Source: Trachythela sp. YZ-2020 (lineage: Eukaryota; Cnidaria; Anthozoa; Malacalcyonacea; Clavulariidae). From it: 64,000 bases of DNA. Each line of letters opens with the position of its first letter. The first letter of the stretch is position 1. The translations under genes were made by a program, and so were the position numbers. Under the pieces are notes generated by a model that was not told where the DNA came from, searched no databases, and was given only the letters and a program-made list of their open reading frames with translations. Where the stretch lies: positions 682,001 to 746,000 of the forward strand of contig JADLSH010000377.1 of the NCBI GenBank assembly GCA_016169945.1, written 5' to 3'. This document shows positions 56,956 through 64,000 of this stretch, one piece after another.

Positions 56956-57141
56956 TGTTATGATAATTTACTAGTAATTTAGGTATATTTATGAATAGGT
57001 CACCTGTGCTGAGCCTTGGCATAAATGTCAGCGTACGACCAACAAAACAACCTTGGCCGCCATTATTGTAGACATTTAGTATGAAGACTTTTAAGTTGAA
57101 TAAAGCCAACATATTGTGGCATCTTATTTAGTATTATTACA
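56956..57141 (+). repeat. 3' LTR, copy 1 (186 bp)
   Basis: Same as the 5' LTR except CATAAAT in place of TATAAAT, GACATTT in place of GAAATTT, and one A fewer. Its end ATTACA is followed by the second GACTT and then minisatellite. AATAAA is retained for transcript 3' end formation. Confidence 0.95.
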
Positions 57142-57863
57142 GACTTCATGCCCTTCTACAACTTGGTGCACTTTGCTAACTTCATGCACTTCGATAACTT
57201 GGCACACTTCTATAACTTCATACACTTCTATACCTTTGTACACTTGGATAACTTCATGCACTTCGATAACTTGGTACACTTCTAGAACTTCATGCACTTC
57301 GATAACTTGGTACACTTGGATAACTTCATGCACTTCTACAACTTGGTACACTTGGATAACTTCATGCACTTCAATAACTTGGTACATTTGGATAACTTCA
57401 TGCACTTCGATAACGTGGTACACTTCTATAACTTCATGCACTTCTATACCTTGGTACACTTGGATAACTTGATGCACTTCGATAACTTGGTACACTTCTA
57501 GAACTTCATGCACTTCGATAACTTGGTACACTTGGATAACTTGATCATGCACTTCTACAACTTGGTACACTTGGATGACTTCATGCACTTCTACAACTTG
57601 GTGCACTTCGCTAACTTCATGCACTTCGATAACTTGGTACACTTCTATAACTTCATACACTTCAATAACTTGGTACACTTGGATAACTTCATGCACTTCT
57701 ACAACTTGGTACACTTGGATAATTTGATCATGCACTTCTACAACTTGGTACACTTGGATGACTTCATGCACTTCTACAACTTGGTACACTTGGTACACTT
57801 GGTACACATGGTACACTTGGATAACTTCATGCACTTCTACAACTTGGTACACTTGGATGACTT
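57142..57863. repeat. Minisatellite spacer between array copies 1 and 2
   Basis: 722 bp of the 9-bp-subunit minisatellite. Its last 323 bp (57541-57863) match 52694-53016, the left flank of copy 1, almost exactly; its first part starts GACTTCATGCCC and does not match that flank in register. It is thus a hybrid of right and left flanks. Confidence 0.9.
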
Positions 57864-58050
57864 TGTTATGATAATTTACTAGTAATTTAGGTATATTTAT
57901 GAATAGGTCACCTGTGCTGAGCCTTGGTATAAATGTCAGCGTACGACCAACAAAAACAACCTTGGCCGCCATTATTGTAGAAATTTAGTATGAAGACTTT
58001 TAAGTTGAATAAAGCCAACATATTGTGGCATCTTATTTAGTATTATTACA
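57864..58050 (+). repeat. 5' LTR, copy 2
   Basis: 187 bp, appears identical to the copy 1 5' LTR by eye, with the TATAAAT form of the TATA box and AATAAA. Confidence 0.95.
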
Positions 58051-58069
58051 ATTTATTCAACTTAAAAGT

Positions 58070-61000
58070 ATGGATAAAGTATTACGACCTGAACGCTTTG
58101 AAACAGATCCGAACAGCAGCACGGCGGCAAAAGAATGGCTTCATTGGAAACGAACATTCGAAAATTTCCTAGCTGTGTTGCCTGAGGAAGGCTTGGATAA
58201 ATTCGGGGTGTTAACTAACTTTGTATCGCCCACAGTCTTCCAGTATATTGAAGAGATCGGGGATTACACTGCGGCCATCGCAACTTTGGAAGCCTTATTT
58301 GTCAAACCAACAAACGAAATCTACGCTCGACATTTACTGGCAACAAGACGTCAAAAGACAAGTGAGACACTCGACGAGTACTTACAATCGTTAAAGACCC
58401 TCAGTAAAGACTGCAACTTCAAAAATGCCACATCTCTTCAGTACCGTGATGAAAGTATTCGAGATGCCTTCATAACAGGACTTCAATCTAATTCGATTCG
58501 TCAGAGGTTGCTGGAAAATAAAACTTTGGATCTTAAGACAATGTTTGATCAAGCCCGATCCTCGAGTCAGCTATGAAGAGTTCTGAATCCTATACAGACT
58601 CCCAATCAAGTTTTAATGCTGCGGTTCCTTCACCATCACCATCATCAGCATCGGTTACACCTCCAATGGACAATCAGTATCCAAGTCCTTTAGCAGCTCT
58701 ACCATCCGACTGTCCTTCCTGTTTCTTTTGTGGGAATACTAGACATCCTCGATCAAAATGTCCTGCTAGAGATGCCATTTGCATGAAGTGTCAAAAGAAA
58801 GGACATTTCGCAAAGGTTTGTCGTGGAAAAGCAGCAGCTAAGTCCATTAATCCAACTTCGGCAGCTCTTTGGTCTCCAACGCTGGCTACAGTTACACCTC
58901 CAAGGAATCCTTCATCTCTGTCAAAAGCATCAGCAATGGTATCACTCAATGGATTAAAAGTTAAAGCACTTTTTGATAGTGGAAGTGGCGAAAGCTTCAT
59001 TCATCCTAGCTTAGTTGAGACAACTTCCCTCTCTGTTCACCCATTCTCTGGGACAGTATCCTTGGCTACCTCTCACATTGTCACTAATGTTGCTGGGTAT
59101 TGTCTAGCAAATCTTACCTATCAAGACCATACATACGAGAACATTCGTCTAACAGTTTTGCCAGGACTATGCTCAGATCTAATATTGGGTCTAGACTTCC
59201 AATCAAGACACAAGAATGTCATCTTCAACTATGGTGGACCTGAACCACCTTTGGTAGTGTGTGGATTCAGTATGCTGAACATTGATCCACCAGAACCTTT
59301 TGCCAATTTAACCTCTGATTGCCACCCAGTTGCCACCAAGTCTCGACGTTACAGTCAAGAAGATCTGTTGTTCATTGGTAACGAAGTAGAAAGGCTTCTT
59401 AAGGAGGGCATCATCGAACCAAGTAAGTCCCCATGGAGAGCCCAGGTGGTAGTTACCAAAGACGAGAACCATAAGAAGAGAATGGCTATAGACTATTCAC
59501 AAACAGTGAACAAATTTACAATCCTGGATGCTTTCCTTTACCAAGAATTGACGAGTTAGTTAATCAAATCGCTCAGTATAGAGTCTTCAGTACAATTGAT
59601 TTACGCAGCGCATACCATCAAGTATCCATCAAGGATGAAGACAAACCTTACACAGCATTCGAAGCCCAAGGATGCCTTTACCAGTTTACACGTCTTCCGT
59701 TTGAGTTACAAATGGCGTGGCCTGCTTTCAAAGGAAATGGTAAAATTCGTACAGGAAGAGAATCTTAATGCAACATTTCCGTATCTTGATAATATTACGA
59801 TCTGTGGGAAAGACCAAGAGGACCATGACGTGAACTTGAAACGTTTCCTGATGCTGCCAAGCGTAAGAACATTACTTACAATGACGAAAAGAGTGTGTTC
59901 TCAACAAGGTGCATACCTATTCTCGGGTATGAAGTAGAAGAAGGAGAACTTCGGCCAGACCCAGAGCGCCTTCGACCCCTACGAGAACTTCCTGTTCCTC
60001 ACGACTCCAAATCCATGAGTAGGTGCTTGGGATTGTTTTCTTATTACTCGAGATGGATGCCAGCGTTTTCGGATAAACTAAAGCCCTCTCAAGCTGCAAG
60101 ACCTTTCCGCTGTCCCAGGAAGCTGTCGACGCATTTGAAAGCCTCAAGGAATCAATTGAAAAAGCTGTTGTCACTGCTGTGGACGAAAGTATTCCGTTTG
60201 AAGTCGAAACTGATGCCTCAGATGTGGCACTAGCAGCCACCCTTAACCAAAATGGTAGACCCGTAGCTTTCTTCTCAAGAACACTCCAAGGAAGCGAGCT
60301 TAAACACGCAGCTGTGGAAAAGAAGCTCAAGCAATTATCGAAGCTGTTCGGCATTGGCGCCATTTTCTAACAGGAAGACATTTCATTCTGAAAACTGACC
60401 AGAAATCGGTGTCTTACATGTTTGACGTCCAACATCAAGGAAAGATTAAGAATGACAAGATTATGCGTTGGAAACTCGAACTGGCTTGCTATAGTTTCGA
60501 TATCATTTACCGACCAGGAAAGTTGAATGTGGCACCTGACGCATTATCTCGGCTACTTGCGCTACAACGTCGGAGTCACTTTATAACCTCCATGAATCAC
60601 TTTGTCACCCTGGTGTTACAAGATTATATCATTTTGTCAGATCAAAGAACCTCCCGTATTCCCTTGAAGAGATTAGAAGAGTCACAAGCGCATGTAAAAT
60701 ATGCAGTGAATGCAAGCCTCAGTTCCATCGCCCTGTGAAGGTTCATCTTATCAAAGCTACGAAACCGTTTGAGAGACTCAATGTGGACTTCAAAGGCCCA
60801 TTGCCAACGAATGATAAGAATCGATATTTCCTTAATGTGGTTGACGAATACTCGCGATTTCCTTTTGTGTTCCCATGCCCGGATGTCACAACAGCTACCG
60901 TTATCAAGTGTCTTACTACGCTCTTTTCTTTTTGGGATGCCAGCTTATATTCATTCTGATCGAGGGCATCATTCATGAGTGAAGAATTGAGAACGTTTCT

Positions 61001-61706
61001 TATTGGGAAAGGAGTAGCCACTAGCCGTACAACTAGTTATAATCCTGAAGGCAATGGTCAAGTGGAGCGGTACAATGGCGTAATCTGGAAAGCCATCGTC
61101 ACCTCCCTTAAATCAAGGAATCTTCCAGTCAAATATTGGCAAGATGTTCTCGCTGACGCTCTACACTCTGTTCGTTCACTCTTATGTACAGCAACGAACG
61201 TTACACCGCATGAGCGTTTCTTTGGATTCGCCAGAAGATCGTCTGTTGGAAGCTCTATACCTTCATGGCTACTGCAACCTGGATCTGTCCTCATTAAACG
61301 TCAAGTCCGTTCCAGCAAACATGATCCGTTGGTGGACGAAGTAGAATTGCTCCAAGCTAACCCCCATTACGCCCATGTGCGCTATCTTGATGGCAGAGAA
61401 ACAACCGTAGCTACCAAGCAACTTGCACCCCGAGGTGGTCTAGATTCGACCTGCCAGCCATCGATGCAGTCCAACCCATTCTCGATACCAGTAGCAATGG
61501 AGGAGAGTGTTGATGATGATTTAACGGATGAACCACGAGACAACGAAAGACCTAGTGAAAAACGAACAAATCCAATCCAAAACGAACACGCAGCTTCGAC
61601 AGAGAGACCAGCGACAAGTAATCACCATGCTGAAGAACATGATGCGCAACCGTCTTTACGACGGTCGACACGTACACGTCGTCCCATTGATAGACTTAAT
61701 TTATGA
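58070..61706 (+). pseudogene. Ty3/gypsy gag-pol, copy 2 (frameshifted)
   Basis: Same domains as copy 1. Its own breaks lie near 58560, 59535, 59703, 59733, 59850, 60085, 60320, 60552, 60927 and 60963. Nearly all are one base missing from a run of two to five identical bases that is intact in another copy. In this copy the protease junction near 58970 is open. The pol C-terminus (60975-61706) has the integrase Glu (GQVERYNG), then a basic tail RRSTRTRRPIDRLNL before the stop at 61706, more plausible as the true C-terminus than the shifted one in copy 1. The SDRG region is broken in both copies at the same G run. Confidence 0.9.
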
Positions 61707-61800
61707 ATTGGCGAAGGATGGTGATTATTTAGACTATTATGGAATGTTTAATTATTACTTTATTTATTATTAATTAGGTTTTGTTCTAAGGTAGGGAGAA

Positions 61801-61987
61801 TGTTATGATAATTTACTAGTAATTTAGGTATATTTATGAATAGGTCACCTGTGCTGAGCCTTGGCATAAATGTCAGCGTACGACCAACAAAAACAACCTT
61901 GGCCGCCATTATTGTAGACATTTAGTATGAAGACTTTTAAGTTGAATAAAGCCAACATATTGTGGCATCTTATTTAGTATTATTACA
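61801..61987 (+). repeat. 3' LTR, copy 2
   Basis: 187 bp with the CATAAAT and GACATTT variants shared with the copy 1 3' LTR. Confidence 0.95.
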
Positions 61988-62709
61988 GACTTCATGCCCT
62001 TCTACAACTTGGTGCACTTTGCTAACTTCATGCACTTCGATAACTTGGCACACTTCTATAACTTCATACACTTCTATACCTTTGTACACTTGGATAACTT
62101 CATGCACTTCGATAACTTGGTACACTTCTAGAACTTCATGCACTTCGATAACTTGGTACACTTGGATAACTTCATGCACTTCTACAACTTGGTACACTTG
62201 GATAACTTCATGCACTTCAATAACTTGGTACATTTGGATAACTTCATGCACTTCGATAACTTGGTACACTTCTATAACTTCATGCACTTCTATACCTTGG
62301 TACACTTGGATAACTTGATGCACTTCGATAACTTGGTACACTTCTAGAACTTCATGCACTTCGATAACTTGGTACACTTGGATAACTTGATCATGCACTT
62401 CTACAACTTGGTACACTTGGATGACTTCATGCACTTCTACAACTTGGTGCACTTCGCTAACTTCATGCACTTCGATAACTTGGTACACTTCTATAACTTC
62501 ATACACTTCAATAACTTGGTACACTTGGATAACTTCATGCACTTCTACAACTTGGTACACTTGGATAATTTGATCATGCACTTCTACAACTTGGTACACT
62601 TGGATGACTTCATGCACTTCTACAACTTGGTACACTTGGTACACTTGGTACACATGGTACACTTGGATAACTTCATGCACTTCTACAACTTGGTACACTT
62701 GGATGACTT
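61988..62709. repeat. Minisatellite spacer between array copies 2 and 3
   Basis: Same length (722 bp) and nearly the same sequence as the spacer at 57142-57863 (for example GATAACTTGG here against GATAACGTGG at 57412), and in the same register. Confidence 0.95.
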
Positions 62710-62896
62710 TGTTATGATAATTTACTAGTAATTTAGGTATATTTATGAATAGGTCACCTGTGCTGAGCCTTGGTATAAATGTCAGCGTACGACCAACAAA
62801 AACAACCTTGGCCGCCATTATTGTAGAAATTTAGTATGAAGACTTTTAAGTTGAATAAAGCCAACATATTGTGGCATCTTATTTAGTATTATTACA
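62710..62896 (+). repeat. 5' LTR, copy 3
   Basis: 187 bp, TATAAAT and GAAATTT forms, as in the other 5' LTRs. Confidence 0.95.
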
Positions 62897-62915
62897 ATTT
62901 ATTCAACTTAAAAGT

Positions 62916-64000
62916 ATGGATAAAGTATTACGACCTGAACGCTTTGAAACAGATCCGAACAGCAGCACGGCGGCAAAAGAATGGCTTCATTGGAAACGAA
63001 CATTCGAAAATTTCCTAGCTGTGTTGCCTGAGGAAGGCTTGGATAAATTCGGGGTGTTAACTAACTTTGTATCGCCCACAGTCTTCCAGTATATTGAAGA
63101 GATCGGGGATTACACTGCGGCCATCGCAACTTTGGAAGCCTTATTTGTCAAACCAACAAACGAAATCTACGCTCGACATTTACTGGCAACAAGACGTCAA
63201 AAGACAAGTGAGACACTCGACGAGTACTTACAATCGTTAAAGACCCTCAGTAAAGACTGCAACTTCAAAAATGCCACATCTCTTCAGTACCGTGATGAAA
63301 GTATTCGAGATGCCTTCATAACAGGACTTCAATCTAATTCGATTCGTCAGAGGTTGCTGGAAAATAAAACTTTGGATCTTAAGACAATGTTTGATCAAGC
63401 CCGATCCCTCGAGTCAGCTATGAAGAGTTCTGAATCCTATACAGACTCCCAATCAAGTTTTAATGCTGCGGTTCCTTCACCATCACCATCATCAGCATCG
63501 GTTACACCTCCAATGGACAATCAGTATCCAAGTCCTTTAGCAGCTCTACCATCCGACTGTCCTTCCTGTTTCTTTTGTGGGAATACTAGACATCCTCGAT
63601 CAAAATGTCCTGCTAGAGATGCCATTTGCATGAAGTGTCAAAAGAAAGGACATTTCGCAAAGGTTTGTCGTGGAAAAGCAGCAGCTAAGTCCATTAATCC
63701 AACTTCGGCAGCTCTTTGGTCTCCAACGCTGGCTACAGTTACACCTCCAAGGAATCCTTCATCTCTGTCAAAAGCATCAGCAATGGTATCACTCAATGGA
63801 TTAAAAGTTAAAGCACTTTTTGATAGTGGAAGTGGCGAAAGCTTCATTCATCCTAGCTTAGTTGAGACAACTTCCCTCTCTGTTCACCCATTCTCTGGGA
63901 CAGTATCCTTGGCTACCTCTCACATTGTCACTAATGTTGCTGGGTATTGTCTAGCAAATCTTACCTATCAAGACCATACATACGAGAACATTCGTCTAAC
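62916..64000 (+). CDS. Ty3/gypsy gag-protease, copy 3 (open to window end)
   Basis: ATG at 62916 opens a frame that stays open for 361 codons to the end of the window. It covers the capsid region, both CCHC knuckles and the DSGS protease site (about 63821). None of the breaks of copies 1 and 2 in this interval are present. This shows that gag and protease are in one frame in this element, with no gag stop, and that the lesions in the other two copies are private. Whether pol is intact cannot be seen. Confidence 0.9.
   Translation, partial: MDKVLRPERFETDPNSSTAAKEWLHWKRTFENFLAVLPEEGLDKFGVLTNFVSPTVFQYIEEIGDYTAAIATLEALFVKPTNEIYARHLLATRRQKTSETLDEYLQSLKTLSKDCNFKNATSLQYRDESIRDAFITGLQSNSIRQRLLENKTLDLKTMFDQARSLESAMKSSESYTDSQSSFNAAVPSPSPSSASVTPPMDNQYPSPLAALPSDCPSCFFCGNTRHPRSKCPARDAICMKCQKKGHFAKVCRGKAAAKSINPTSAALWSPTLATVTPPRNPSSLSKASAMVSLNGLKVKALFDSGSGESFIHPSLVETTSLSVHPFSGTVSLATSHIVTNVAGYCLANLTYQDHTYENIRL

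Larger units (their letters stand above)
53017..57141 (+). mobile_element. Ty3/gypsy retrotransposon, array copy 1
   Basis: Complete LTR element of 4125 bp: 5' LTR 53017-53203, internal region, 3' LTR 56956-57141. It is flanked by GACTT (53012-53016 and 57142-57146), both belonging to the interrupted minisatellite. LTRs begin TGTTATG and end ATTACA. A purine-rich tract AAGGTAGGAGAA precedes the 3' LTR. No TGG-type tRNA primer site follows the 5' LTR; instead the adjacent 18 nt (53205-53222) complement 53149-53166. Order is gag, protease, RT, RNase H, integrase in what appears to have been one long frame. Confidence 0.95.
57864..61987 (+). mobile_element. Ty3/gypsy retrotransposon, array copy 2
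   Basis: Same element as copy 1, 4124 bp, with LTRs 57864-58050 and 61801-61987. It is flanked by GACTT at 57859-57863 and 61988-61992. Both LTR-specific base differences of copy 1 (TATA/CATA and AAATTT/ACATTT) are repeated here at the same LTRs. The start lies 4847 bp after the start of copy 1. The 18-nt complementary pair is at 57996-58013 and 58052-58069. Purine tract before the 3' LTR: AAGGTAGGGAGAA. Confidence 0.95.
62710..64000 (+). mobile_element. Ty3/gypsy retrotransposon, array copy 3 (cut by window end)
   Basis: 5' LTR 62710-62896 followed by the same leader; the start is 4846 bp after copy 2. The complementary pair is at 62842-62859 and 62898-62915. The rest of the element lies beyond the window. 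Confidence 0.95.

Noticed and set aside
53017..57141. An endogenous retrovirus with an envelope gene.
   Set aside because: After integrase there are only about 200-300 nt before the 3' LTR and no signal peptide or transmembrane ORF, so it is a plain LTR retrotransposon.

Overview
This is a eukaryotic, AT-rich, repeat-crowded window with spliced genes and GT-AG introns. Secreted fibrinogen-domain, RecQ-like helicase and DUF6589 coding sequence sits among Penelope-like, BEL/Pao, Ty3/gypsy, CR1/L2-type LINE, hAT and PIF/Harbinger DNA. That mix, from memory of family distributions, suggests a marine invertebrate and most likely a cnidarian. There are no rRNA genes, convincing tRNA genes or CRISPR arrays.

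Region 1 (1-14.7 kb) appears to be one minus-strand gene for a secreted protein: a signal-peptide exon (14572-14627), a coiled-coil exon (13578-13771) and, after a 13.4 kb intron, the first fibrinogen-related domain exon at the window's left edge (1-152). Splice phases agree at both junctions. The long intron holds a Penelope-like relic, LINE fragments, a hAT-type MITE nested in a foldback element, a 3.3 kb giant foldback with about 1.1 kb arms, and two PIF/Harbinger-like MITEs (149 and 386 bp). A 2.0 kb foldback (14724-16732) ends about 50 bp upstream of the gene's TATA-like box.

Region 2 (16.7-29.5 kb) has no host gene that I can see. It holds a BEL/Pao gag-protease remnant split by a MITE, a rearranged BEL/Pao pol split by a LINE, a LINE with an SGNH-hydrolase ORF1 split by another LINE tail, and several tandem motif clusters.

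Region 3 (29.5-42.2 kb) contains broken RecQ-family helicase sequence: a minus-strand zinc-finger-RecQ fragment, a plus-strand RecQ whose putative intron is filled by a LINE and a hAT MITE, and an inverted partial copy. Next to it is a minus-strand DUF6589 gene with a single in-frame stop, truncated by a nearly full-length LINE (42.2-47.0 kb).

Region 4 (47.2-64 kb) is a 5.9 kb minisatellite built of 9-bp subunits, then three copies (the third cut by the window end) of one Ty3/gypsy element (187-bp LTRs, GACTT target duplication) in a 4846/4847-bp tandem array. All copies sit at the same minisatellite position and share the same 5'/3' LTR differences, so the array grew by duplication of one insertion, probably by unequal exchange in the minisatellite. 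The element has no tRNA-type primer site after the 5' LTR. Instead, the 18 nt starting one base past the LTR are a perfect reverse complement of LTR sequence that contains the AATAAA poly(A) signal. This suggests self-priming and/or masking of the 5' poly(A) signal. Many ORF breaks are one-base differences in short homopolymers that differ between copies, so some may be assembly consensus errors.
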